Assembly: GCA_963789825.1 (NCBI GenBank)
Contig: CAWBME010000006.1
Location: forward strand, 744,001 to 808,000
From: PFL42 sp963789825
GTDB taxonomy: Bacteria > Chloroflexota > Anaerolineae > Anaerolineales > E44-bin32
Reading direction: 5' to 3'
Length of the DNA stretch: 64,000 nt
Shown here: positions 26,195 to 34,427 of the stretch, one piece after another
Position numbering within the stretch: position 1 is the first letter of the stretch
Layout: every line of letters begins with the position of its first letter
The notes under the pieces: generated by a model
Told to the model about the DNA's origin: nothing
Seen by the model: the letters and a program-made list of their open reading frames with translations, nothing else
The model's database searches: none
Position numbers and translations under genes: made by a program

Positions 26195-27574
26195 TTGCTC
26201 CACGGAACTGCTCCGCCGAAGGAAGACCTCCAGAAAGGCGAGCGCCGCCTGACGCAGTGGTGGAGGCAGGCCAAGGCCTGGCTCAGCCAAGGACGCAGGC
26301 CTCACCTCTTCTCGATCCTCAGCGTCGGGGCGGGGTCCCTACTGGTGTTCCTGGGGCCACGATCGCTGGTCGCCTTCTGGCTGTTCTTGGCAGCCGCCTA
26401 CATCTCCTACACCCTGCCAACCGGGCGTAAGTTCAAGGCCGTCTTGTTTGCCATCGTCTTGCTGGTCATTATGCCCATCCTCGGATTGCGGAACATCTTC
26501 TACCTGGAACTCGCCTTCCAGATCAGCGTCTTCGCCGCCCTCGCCTTGGGGCTGAACATCGTGGTCGGCTTTGCCGGCTTGCTGGACCTGGGCTACGTCG
26601 CCTTCTACGCCGTCGGCGCCTACCTGTGGGGATTCTTCGGCTCCCAACAGCCCTTCCTGCTGCATGCCATTCCAGGGACCGCCCCACCCAATACGCCGTT
26701 CTTCCTGCCGCCCGGTGCCTTCTACCCCTTTCTGATCTTCGGCATTGCGGCCGCCGCCCTGACCGGCCTCCTACTCGGAACGCCTGTCCTGCGCCTGCGC
26801 GGTGATTACCTGGCGATCGTCACCCTCGGCTTCGGCGAAGTCATCCGAGTGCTGGCCAACAACCTCGACAAGCCCCTCAACCTGACGAACGGACCTCAGG
26901 GGATTACGCCCATCCAGCGGCCGGTGATACCCGCCGAACTGCAGGCAGGACTGAATGCACTCCTGGCGCCCATTGTCGGGCACTCAATATCGATCGCCGA
27001 GTTCTACAATCTGTTCTTCTACCTTCTCACTCTCGGCGTGATCGGCTTCATCATCGTCGTCACCCGTCGGCTGGACAACTCACGCACCGGCCGCGCCTGG
27101 GCTGCCCTGCGCGATGATGAACTGGCTGCGGTCTCGATGGGCGTCCCCAAGACCAGGTTGAAGCTCGCCGCCTTCGCCGCCGGCGCCTCCTTCGCCGGGA
27201 TCATGGGGGTGATCATGGCGGCCAATCGGACTTTCGTAAGCCCAGAGTCGTTCTCCTTCATGCAGTCGATCGGCGTGCTCTCCATGGTGATTCTTGGGGG
27301 GATCGGCAGCATCCCTGGGGTGATCGTCGGCGCCGCCGTGGTCTTGATTCTCACCTTGCAGGTCTTGCCCGGGATCTCCCTTGTCCTGGGCACCATGCGC
27401 GGATTCAATCCGGTCTTTGACCCCACCAAGTACCAGCGCATGATCTTCGGACTGATTCTGGTCGTCATGATGATCTACCGCCCGGCCGGGCTGATCCCTG
27501 CCGCTAGGCGCAAGCGGGAACTGGCCCGCGGCGAGATCGACGAGGTCGGTAGCGACCCTGAGGCTGAGGCATAG
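26195..27574 (+). CDS. livM: branched-chain amino acid ABC transporter permease LivM
   Basis: This is the second membrane subunit. The likely start is TTG 26195, placed 8 bases after CAGGAGAG; no better start is seen before the first helix. The 459-residue protein has LivM features: the GLNIVVGFAGLLDLGYVAFYAVGA segment in shortened form (ALGLNIVVGFAGLLDLG), LRLRGDYLAIVTLGFGEVIR, and the ATPase-docking loop GRAWAALRDDELAAVSMGV. The N-terminal 40 residues are charged and cytoplasmic. The C-terminal tail (KRELARGEIDEVGS) is also charged. The gene ends 6 bases before livG. Confidence 0.92.
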   Translation: MLHGTAPPKEDLQKGERRLTQWWRQAKAWLSQGRRPHLFSILSVGAGSLLVFLGPRSLVAFWLFLAAAYISYTLPTGRKFKAVLFAIVLLVIMPILGLRNIFYLELAFQISVFAALALGLNIVVGFAGLLDLGYVAFYAVGAYLWGFFGSQQPFLLHAIPGTAPPNTPFFLPPGAFYPFLIFGIAAAALTGLLLGTPVLRLRGDYLAIVTLGFGEVIRVLANNLDKPLNLTNGPQGITPIQRPVIPAELQAGLNALLAPIVGHSISIAEFYNLFFYLLTLGVIGFIIVVTRRLDNSRTGRAWAALRDDELAAVSMGVPKTRLKLAAFAAGASFAGIMGVIMAANRTFVSPESFSFMQSIGVLSMVILGGIGSIPGVIVGAAVVLILTLQVLPGISLVLGTMRGFNPVFDPTKYQRMIFGLILVVMMIYRPAGLIPAARRKRELARGEIDEVGSDPEAEA

Positions 27575-27580
27575 GGCTCA

Positions 27581-28363
27581 ATGGCGCTGCTCGAGGCTTC
27601 TCAAGTAACCAAGAAGTTCGGCGGATTGGTGGCCGTGAGCCAGATGGACCTCACGATTGACGAAGGCCAGATCGTGAGCATCATCGGGCCTAACGGCGCC
27701 GGCAAGACGACGTTCTTCAACGCGCTGACAGGGATCGCGCCTGCCGATTCGGGCGAAATTCGCTTTGCCGGCACAAAGATCTCCGGACGCCGCGGCGACC
27801 AGATCGCCAGCCTGGGGATTGGCCGCACCTTCCAGAACATCCGCCTGTTCAGCAACATGACCGTGATCGAGAATGTTCTGGTCGGCATGCATGCCCGACT
27901 GAAGCAGAACAATCTCAGCGCCCTGCTCCGGACACGCTCCTTCCACAAAGATGAGGAGTGGGCCCAGCAGGAAGCACGCAAGTCCCTGGAGTTCGTCGAG
28001 CTGCGCGGAGTCGGCGATGAGTTCGCCCGTAGCTTGCCCTACGGCATACAGCGGCGCGTGGAGATCGCGCGTGCCCTGGCCTCCAAACCCCGCCTGCTGC
28101 TCCTGGACGAGCCCACAGCCGGCATGAATCCGCAGGAGACCGCCAGTGCCATGATGTTGTTCCGTCGCCTGCGCGACGAACTGGGGATCACCTTGCTGCT
28201 GATCGAGCACGATATGCGCGTGGTGATGGGGATCTCGGAACGAATCACGGTCATGGACTATGGCCTGAAGATCGCCGAGGGGCTGCCGGCGGAGATCCGC
28301 CGAAACCCGAAAGTGATCGAGGCCTACCTGGGCCGCTCTGCCGTGGAAGGGGCAGCCGCCTGA
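27581..28363 (+). CDS. livG: branched-chain amino acid ABC transporter ATPase LivG
   Basis: This is one of the two ATPases of the Liv importer. The 260 residues show Walker A GPNGAGKTT near residue 37, the Q-loop in GIGRTFQNIRLF, an ABC signature that reads LPYGIQRRVEIARAL, Walker B LLLLDEPTAGMNP and the switch His in IEHDMRVVM. The signature differs from the usual LSYGxQ at its second residue (Pro for Ser) but such variants occur in LivG. The family C-terminal extension RRNPKVIEAYLG is present. It sits between livM and livF with spacings under 10 bases. Confidence 0.95.
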   Translation: MALLEASQVTKKFGGLVAVSQMDLTIDEGQIVSIIGPNGAGKTTFFNALTGIAPADSGEIRFAGTKISGRRGDQIASLGIGRTFQNIRLFSNMTVIENVLVGMHARLKQNNLSALLRTRSFHKDEEWAQQEARKSLEFVELRGVGDEFARSLPYGIQRRVEIARALASKPRLLLLDEPTAGMNPQETASAMMLFRRLRDELGITLLLIEHDMRVVMGISERITVMDYGLKIAEGLPAEIRRNPKVIEAYLGRSAVEGAAA

Positions 28364-28371
28364 GGCCTGCG

Positions 28372-29088
28372 ATGAGCCTGCTAGAGCTCAAAGATCTCCA
28401 CACCTACTACGGCCACATCCACGCACTGCGGGGGATCTCGCTGCATGTGGATCAGGGAGAGATCGTCACGCTCATCGGCGCCAATGGCGCCGGGAAGAGC
28501 ACGACGCTCCGCTCCATCTCCGGATTAGTGCCGGCGCGCAGTGGATCGGTCCTGCTGGACGGACAGGACATCACCCATCTGCCGCCCCACCAGATCGTTG
28601 CAGCGGGCGTTGGGCACGTTCCCGAAGGCCGTGGCATCTTCCCCCGGTTGACCGTCCAGGAGAACCTGGAGATGGGTGCCTTCGTGATTCGCAACCGGGT
28701 CGAGGTCCAGGAGCGCACGGAAAGCGTCTTCAACCTATTCCCCCGCCTCAAAGAGCGGATCAACCAGAAAGGCGGAACGCTCTCTGGCGGCGAGCAGCAG
28801 ATGCTGGCGACCGCCCGCGGGCTGATGCTGCGTCCCAAGATCCTGCTCATGGATGAACCCTCGATGGGCCTGGCGCCGGTCCTGGTGGAGACCATCTTCG
28901 ATGTTATTCGGGATCTCAACCGACGCGAGGGGGTGACCATCCTGCTGGTGGAGCAAAACGCCCACATGGCGCTGCAGATCGCCGCCCGCGGCTACGTGCT
29001 CCAAACCGGGGCCATTGTGCTCGAGGACAGTGCCGAGCGGCTCCGCGACAACGAGATGGTGCGTCACGCCTACCTGGGCGAGGCCTAG
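28372..29088 (+). CDS. livF: branched-chain amino acid ABC transporter ATPase LivF
   Basis: This is the second ATPase of the Liv importer. The 238 residues contain Walker A GANGAGKST, Q-loop VPEGRGIFPRLTVQENL, signature LSGGEQQMLATARGL, Walker B ILLMDEPSMGLAP, and the H-loop replaced by the LivF-type VEQNAHMAL. The ending NEMVRHAYLGE is typical. ATG 28372 lies 8 bases after livG, and this is the last gene of the operon. The next 150 bases are GC-rich and lack a clear terminator. Confidence 0.95.
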   Translation: MSLLELKDLHTYYGHIHALRGISLHVDQGEIVTLIGANGAGKSTTLRSISGLVPARSGSVLLDGQDITHLPPHQIVAAGVGHVPEGRGIFPRLTVQENLEMGAFVIRNRVEVQERTESVFNLFPRLKERINQKGGTLSGGEQQMLATARGLMLRPKILLMDEPSMGLAPVLVETIFDVIRDLNRREGVTILLVEQNAHMALQIAARGYVLQTGAIVLEDSAERLRDNEMVRHAYLGEA

Positions 29089-29241
29089 CCGCCTCGCAAG
29101 CCCACCCCGCCCAGCCGCCGTTCCGCCCATCCCGCCCGCCTTCCGGCGGGCGGTTCGGTTTGCCGCCGGCCGGCCGGGCACAGCGCAGGCGCGGGCCCCT
29201 TCCTCCCTCCCCCCGTGGCTGCATTCGTCCTCCGGAGTAGA

Positions 29242-30405
29242 ATGCAGGCGAGCGTGTCCAACAGCGCAGAGATCATCACCATCGGCACCGAACTTCTCCT
29301 GGGCGACATCGTCGACACGAATGCCGCCACGCTGGCACGCGCCTTGCGTGGGCTTGGCCTGGACGTCTACCGGACAACCAGTGTCGGCGACAACGCCGAG
29401 CGGATCGCCGCCGCAGTGGCCGAAGCCTGCTTGCGCGCGACGGTGGTGATCACGACTGGCGGCTTGGGCCCGACGGTGGACGACGCCACGCGAGAGGGGA
29501 TCGGGCGCGCCCTGGACCGGCCGATCGAGTTCCATGAGGCGCTGTGGCAGCAGATCCAGCACAGGTTCGCCCAGTATGGCCGCACACCGACGGAAAACAA
29601 CCGCCGCCAGGCTATGCTGCCGCTGGGCGCCGTAGCGATCGAGAACCCGGTGGGGACCGCGCCCGCCTTCCGCATCGAGAGCAAGGCTGGCGTGATCATC
29701 GCCCTGCCCGGTGTGCCCAGCGAGATGCAGGCCCTGCTGGAGACGGAGGTTCTCCCTTTCCTGCAACGCAGGTTCCCCGCCACCGGGGTGATCCGGTCGC
29801 GCGTGCTTCGCACTGCCGGCGCCGGCGAATCCTGGATCGACGACCAGATCCAGGACCTGGAGATCCTGCGCAATCCAACCGTCGGGCTGGCCGCTCATCC
29901 CGGTCGAGTGGACATCCGCATCACGGCCAAAGCGGACTCGGAGGCCGAGGCCCAGGCAATGTTGGCCCAGGTGGAAGCCGAGCTGCGCGCCCGGCTCGCG
30001 GCTGAGATCTATGGCTGCGATGATGAACTCCTGGCGCAAGCCGTCGCCCGCCTGCTGGAGCAACGCCGGTGGCGGGTGTGTGCTGTCGAGGCGGGCAGCG
30101 GCGGTAGGCTGGCGGCGCAGTTGGCCGTTGCTCCCGGTCCGCTTCTCGGCGTGCTGACCCTGCCGGCGTTCCTTCCCGCCGAATCCCTGGCGGACGCCAT
30201 GCAGGACATGCAAGCACGCACCGCCGCCGAGGTGTGTCTGGGCCTGTCGCTGCGCCAGGGGCCAGACCGACAGCACGCCATGCTCCGACTGGTCACTCCC
30301 GCCGGCAGCAAGGACGAGGAGCGCACGTATGGTGGCCCGCCGCGCAGTGCGCCTGCCTGGGCGTCCTGCCTACTGATCGATGCACTGCGCCGCAGCCTTG
30401 CTTGA
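29242..30405 (+). CDS. cinA: CinA-like protein with degenerate C-terminal amidase domain
   Basis: CinA-type proteins join a molybdopterin-binding-like domain, which in studied members hydrolyses ADP-ribose or NMN-related compounds, to a PncC-type NMN amidohydrolase domain. Here the N-terminal part is well kept: SAEIITIGTELLLGDIVDTN, TTGGLGPTVDD and ALPGVPSEMQ. The C-terminal part, from about residue 265, is shortened. Its normal active-site motif ESCTGG reads VEAGSGG, so the serine-bearing motif is lost and deamidase activity is doubtful. I chose ATG 29242 behind GGAG; GTG 29254 is a second choice, and a TAGAAT box overlaps this point. The TGA stop is part of the TTGACA of the tRNA promoter. 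No recA follows, unlike in many genomes. Confidence 0.85.
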   Translation: MQASVSNSAEIITIGTELLLGDIVDTNAATLARALRGLGLDVYRTTSVGDNAERIAAAVAEACLRATVVITTGGLGPTVDDATREGIGRALDRPIEFHEALWQQIQHRFAQYGRTPTENNRRQAMLPLGAVAIENPVGTAPAFRIESKAGVIIALPGVPSEMQALLETEVLPFLQRRFPATGVIRSRVLRTAGAGESWIDDQIQDLEILRNPTVGLAAHPGRVDIRITAKADSEAEAQAMLAQVEAELRARLAAEIYGCDDELLAQAVARLLEQRRWRVCAVEAGSGGRLAAQLAVAPGPLLGVLTLPAFLPAESLADAMQDMQARTAAEVCLGLSLRQGPDRQHAMLRLVTPAGSKDEERTYGGPPRSAPAWASCLLIDALRRSLA

Positions 30406-30430
30406 CAGCGCCATGGCGGGTTCATATAAT
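30402..30430 (+). promoter_or_regulatory. consensus sigma-70 promoter of tRNA-Gly
   Basis: TTGACA (30402-30407) and TATAAT (30425-30430) are both perfect and exactly 17 bases apart. The start point would be near 30437, 6 bases before the tRNA. The -35 contains the stop codon of cinA. Confidence 0.9.
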
Positions 30431-30442
30431 GCTGGCGCACAA

Positions 30443-30517
30443 GCGGGTGTCGCCAAGTGGTAAGGCAGTACCTTCCCAAGGTACCATTCGTGGGTTCGAA
30501 TCCCATCACCCGCTCCA
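30443..30517 (+). tRNA. tRNA-Gly (anticodon CCC)
   Basis: The cloverleaf is complete. The acceptor stem GCGGGTG pairs with CACCCGC, with discriminator T and an encoded CCA (30515-30517). The D arm is GCC/GGC. The anticodon arm GTACC-TTCCCAA-GGTAC has anticodon CCC, which reads GGG. The T arm GTGGG-TTCGAAT-CCCAT closes with one G-T pair. It is flanked by a perfect promoter and a terminator hairpin, so it is a stand-alone gene. Confidence 0.95.
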
Positions 30518-30519
30518 GG

Positions 30520-30540
30520 GGCCCCGGCTGAGCCGGGGCC
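30520..30540 (+). terminator. tRNA-Gly terminator hairpin
   Basis: A perfect 9-bp stem, GGCCCCGGC / GCCGGGGCC with loop TGA, begins 3 bases after the tRNA CCA and is followed by TTGCCG. The 250 bases from here to 30797 show no gene. Confidence 0.65.
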
Positions 30541-30797
30541 TTGCCGCGTGCTGCAACGGGGTAGTGATCCCGCCGGCCCGACGAGGGGACAGAAGGAGCC
30601 GCCCTCCCTGCCGATTGGCACTTACCGCCCCGCGCAGCGTGGGGGAAGATGCTGGTGACGGAGCCGCTGCCCAGGGCTCACAGGCGTGGGCAGTGGGCAG
30701 CTGAAGGAAGATTCGCAGGCAGGAAGGGCGCGCCGGGCAGCCCAAGCGTGGGAAGCGGCGCGCCTCCGAACTCGAGCGCGGGAGGCAGCGAAATCCG

Positions 30798-31892
30798 ATG
30801 AACATTGGGATCCCGAAAGAGCGCCGGCCGTTTGAGTTTCGGGTGGGCCTGCCCCCCGAAGGCGTCGAGATGTTGGTCTCTCACGGCCATGCCGTGTACG
30901 TCGAGAACGGCGCTGGAACCGGTGCGGGGTTCGCCGACGTGGACTACGAGAAAGCCGGCGCCCGCATTGTCTACAGCCCGGAGGAGGCCTTCGGGCGAGC
31001 CAACCTGCTGCTCAAGTTCGCTCGCCCGCTTAAGGAAGAGCTGGCGATGATGATGCCCGGCCAGACGCTCGCCGGCTTCCTCCACCTGGCTGCCACACGC
31101 CAGGACAAGATCGAAGCGTTGCTCGAGAAGAAGATCACTTCCATTGCCTATGAGCAGGTGGAATCCCCCGCCGGCTATCGCCCGATCCTGGCGCCCTTGA
31201 GCGAGATCGGAGGCCGAATGGCGGTGTCCATCGCCTCCCGCCTGCTGCAGAACGACCAAGGGGGTCGCGGCGTGCTCCTGGGAGGCATCGTTGGGGTACC
31301 CAGGACTCAGGTGGTGATTCTGGGCGCCGGAGTGGTCGGCGGCACGGCCGCCCGTTCCTTCGCCGAGGTTGGCGCGGCGGTCACGGTCATCGACATCGAC
31401 CTGCGGAGGTTGCAGGACCTGCACATGCGGCTCCCGGCGGCCATCGAGACGGTCTACTCCACCCCCCACAACATCGCCAAGTTCTGCGCCCGGGCGGATA
31501 TCGTCGTTGGCGCCATCCTCGTCCCCGGAGAGCGCCCACCGATCGTGGTCACCCGCAAGATGGTGGCAAGCATGCAGCCGCGCTCGATCATCATCGACAT
31601 GAGCATCGACCAAGGCGGCTGCATCGAGACTTCCCGGCCGACAACGTACGCCGCTCCCTCCTATGTCGAGGAAGGCGTGATCCACTTCTGCGTACCGAAC
31701 ATCGCCGGCGTGCTTGGACGGACCGGCAGCCTCGGGCTGTACAACGGAACCTACCCGTACCTTCAGACCATCGCCCGGATTGGAGTCGACGAAGCGATCG
31801 GCGCGGTTCCTGGGCTCGAATTGGGCGTGGTGACGCGTGACGGGAAGGTCCAGCATCTCAGTCGGTTTGGTGGGGTTGGAGGCAAGGCATAA
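30798..31892 (+). CDS. ald: alanine dehydrogenase
   Basis: This enzyme interconverts L-alanine and pyruvate plus ammonia with NAD in the cytoplasm. The 364-residue length is typical. The N-terminal signature IGIPKERRPFEFRVGLPP, the Rossmann loop VVILGAGVVGGTAARSF near residue 175 and DMSIDQGGCIETSRPT near residue 270 are all present. A catalytic Lys lies in NLLLKFARPLK, and the active-site His in AGFLHLAA. Its stop overlaps the start of the CoA-transferase gene (TAATG), so the two act together: alanine gives pyruvate, and a 2-oxoacid oxidoreductase plus CoA-transferase could carry it on. The 257 bases upstream, after the tRNA terminator, contain no obvious promoter. Confidence 0.93.
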   Translation: MNIGIPKERRPFEFRVGLPPEGVEMLVSHGHAVYVENGAGTGAGFADVDYEKAGARIVYSPEEAFGRANLLLKFARPLKEELAMMMPGQTLAGFLHLAATRQDKIEALLEKKITSIAYEQVESPAGYRPILAPLSEIGGRMAVSIASRLLQNDQGGRGVLLGGIVGVPRTQVVILGAGVVGGTAARSFAEVGAAVTVIDIDLRRLQDLHMRLPAAIETVYSTPHNIAKFCARADIVVGAILVPGERPPIVVTRKMVASMQPRSIIIDMSIDQGGCIETSRPTTYAAPSYVEEGVIHFCVPNIAGVLGRTGSLGLYNGTYPYLQTIARIGVDEAIGAVPGLELGVVTRDGKVQHLSRFGGVGGKA

Positions 31893-33196
31893 TGACTTGG
31901 ATGTCTCAGTTCGAATCCAAGATCACCACGGCCGAAGAGGCCGTCAAGGTCATCCAGTCGGGAATCCGCGTCTTCCTGACCGGCAATTGCTCGGTGCCGC
32001 AGAAGCTGATCGGCGCCCTGGTGGCGCGGGCGCCCGAGGTCGACGATGTCGAGATCGCCCAGGTCCTCACCATCGGCGAAGCGCCGCACGCCGCTCCCGA
32101 GATGGCCGGCCATCTTCACATCAACACCATGTTCATCAGTGACAACGTTCGGGCCGCCGTCCATGAGGGTCGTGCCGACTTCACGCCCTGTTTCCTGTCT
32201 GAGGTCCCGCTGCTCTTTCGCAACGGCCACCTCCCACTGGATGTGGCCTTGATCCACGTCAGCCCGCCGGACGAGCACGGCTTCTGCAGTCTGGGGATCG
32301 AGGCCGGGCTGGTCAAGACGCCCTCCCAGGTTGCGCGGCACGTGCTCGCCGAGGTCAATGAGCAGATGCCCCGGACGCTGGGCAACTCGTTCATCCACAT
32401 CTCGAAGATCAGCCGCGCCATCCCTGTCAACTACCCGCTGGTCGAGATGTCCATGGGCGACAGCAACGAGCTGAGCATGAGCATCGGCCGGCATGTGGCG
32501 GACTTGATCGAGGACGGCTCAACGCTCCAGCTGGGCATCGGCGCCATCCCCAACGCCGTGCTCGGTTTCCTGGAGAGCAAGCGCGACCTTGGGATCCACA
32601 CCGAGCTCTTCTCCGACGGCGTGATGGATCTGGTCAACCGCGGCGTGATCACCAACGAGCGCAAGACGCTCCACCCCGGAAAGATCGTGGCCGGCTTCAT
32701 CATCGGCACGCACAAGCTGTATGCGTTCGTCGACGACAACCCGATCATCGAGCTCCACCCTACCGAGTACGTCAACGATCCGTTCATCATCGCCCAGAAC
32801 GACCGCATGGTGTCCATCAACTCCGCCATCGAAGTCGACCTCACCGGTCAAGTATGCGCCGACAGCATCGGACCCAAGCTGTACTCGGGGGTCGGTGGCC
32901 AGGTGGACTTCATCTATGGCGCCTCGCGCAGCAAAGGGGGGCGGCCGATCATCGCCTTGCCGTCGACGGCGACGCTGCGGGACGGCTCGACCCTCAGCCG
33001 GATCGTGCCCATGCTCAAACAGGGCGCCGGGGTCGTCACGTCCCGCAACCATGTTCATTATGTCGCAACGGAGTTCGGTGCAGCGGCGCTGTACGGACAG
33101 ACGATCCGGCAACGGGCGCGTGCCCTGATCGAGATCGCCCATCCGGCGTTCCGCGAGCAGCTGGAGCGCCAGGCCAGCGAGCTGCGCTACATTTAG
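31892..33196 (+). CDS. acetyl-CoA hydrolase/transferase family CoA-transferase (4-hydroxybutyrate CoA-transferase-like)
   Basis: This 434-residue protein is a class I-type CoA-transferase that moves CoA between acetyl-CoA and another carboxylic acid, with a glutamyl-CoA intermediate. The catalytic Glu is in LGIHTELFSDGVMDL (near residue 239). The conserved GIGAIPNAVL and GGQVDFIYGA loops bind CoA. The N-terminal half has HVSPPDEHGFCSLG. The substrate acid could be acetate, 4-hydroxybutyrate or propionate, and sequence alone does not decide. ATG 31892 overlaps the ald stop. The pair fits fermentation or oxidation of amino acids with energy saved as an acyl-CoA. The next 120 bases hold no terminator I would trust. 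Confidence 0.88.
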   Translation: MTWMSQFESKITTAEEAVKVIQSGIRVFLTGNCSVPQKLIGALVARAPEVDDVEIAQVLTIGEAPHAAPEMAGHLHINTMFISDNVRAAVHEGRADFTPCFLSEVPLLFRNGHLPLDVALIHVSPPDEHGFCSLGIEAGLVKTPSQVARHVLAEVNEQMPRTLGNSFIHISKISRAIPVNYPLVEMSMGDSNELSMSIGRHVADLIEDGSTLQLGIGAIPNAVLGFLESKRDLGIHTELFSDGVMDLVNRGVITNERKTLHPGKIVAGFIIGTHKLYAFVDDNPIIELHPTEYVNDPFIIAQNDRMVSINSAIEVDLTGQVCADSIGPKLYSGVGGQVDFIYGASRSKGGRPIIALPSTATLRDGSTLSRIVPMLKQGAGVVTSRNHVHYVATEFGAAALYGQTIRQRARALIEIAHPAFREQLERQASELRYI

Positions 33197-33317
33197 CCCG
33201 ACCGGGTCCTCGCGCGCCAGCTCCGGGCAGCAGCGCCCTGGCTTCAAGCCTGGCGTGAGACCCGCGTCAGATGCAGAATTTGATCCGCGGCGCCTGACCG
33301 CCCAACTCGGCTTGCCG

Positions 33318-34427
33318 CTAGCCGAACATCCCGGCTGGTGGCGGTTCCGTGTCAAGGCCTTCGCCCGCTCCAAGGCCGCCGGCGCGCTTGCGTTCGACGG
33401 ACCTTGCCATCACCAGCAGCGCAGCGCCGGAGACCAGCAACAGAGCGGCGCCCCGCAGCTGACGGGCGCTAATCTGGCCCGTCAACCCGGCGAGCACGCC
33501 ATCCAGCATGTCCAGCACCATCGGGCCCCCGGCCTGCAGGGAGAACTGCTGCAGCCCGCTGCGCCACAGCCAGCCTCCGCCCAGCAGGCCGCCCAGGCTG
33601 AGCAGGCCGGCCGCCAGCAGGGGCCAACCCCACCACCGCCCCCAGTCCGGTATGGAACGAACCATGAGCGCCAGAATCAGCAGCAGCATGCCGACCGGGA
33701 TCAGCCAGCCCCAGCGCCCGACGGCGCGCAAGGTAAGCAGGCTCTCCTTGATCTCAAGCATCTCGGCCGGCCTCTGGCTGCCGGGGGATAGCACCAGGTC
33801 GGGCGGCAATGCCTGGACGCTCGTCGAGAGCCCGGTCGTCAGAAAGCCGGCCAGCAGTTCGCCGAGCGCCCCGGGGGCGCGCAGTACACCATGGCTGCCT
33901 GACCGGAGAGCAGACTTGCTGCGAATTCGGCGAGCTTGTCAGCTGTACAGTCCGGCCACGAGTTGAATCACGCGAGCGACCGCCCCCTGCACCGCGCCGT
34001 CCATCCAATGGACTTTGACCGGGCGCATGTCGAGCGTGATTGTCGGGTGCGGGTCTTCGCTGTCCAGCCAGGCGTAGGTTTGATGCACCGCGGCCTCGAT
34101 CTGCCCTTGCGCCCAGCCCGGGGGGATCAGGTTGTCAAGCACTTGCTGTTGCTCTTCGGGGGTGAGATAGCCCAGCGCCTGGCTCAGATCCAATCCCTGA
34201 TCCGGCTCACCCTCCGATCCCATCAGCGCCTCGAACACCGGGCGCCGGATATCCTCGGCCAGCGAGAACTGCTGCGTCAGCACCGAAGCCATGACGTCCG
34301 GAGAGAAGACAACAGCCGCTACGCTGTGTGCCATCAGCGCCAGCGGCATCAGCACCGCAAAGCCGATTGCCAGCAGGATCGCCAGCACCCTGGCCAGGGT
34401 GCGGCCCAACGACTTCGATTGGCTCAT
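33318..34427 (-). CDS. conserved membrane protein of unknown function (two frameshifts)
   Basis: I join two apparent genes (33318-33809 and 33939-34427) into one protein of about 370 residues. It has an N-terminal helix (VLAILLAIGFAVLMPLALM), a large outer domain with TYAWLDSEDPHP, and C-terminal helices (LIPVGMLLLILALMVRSI, WPLLAAGLLSL, and one more). The bridge needs two single-base corrections. One lies near 33948, giving LVAGL then TADKLAEFAASLL. The other lies in the CCCCCGGGG run near 33878, giving VYCAPP then GALGELLAGFLTTGL. The architecture matches a membrane protein I associate with Chloroflexota genomes but cannot name. Its ATG overlaps the stop of the upstream EamA gene (ATGA). 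Function is unknown; the topology suggests a sensor or envelope role. Confidence 0.62.
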
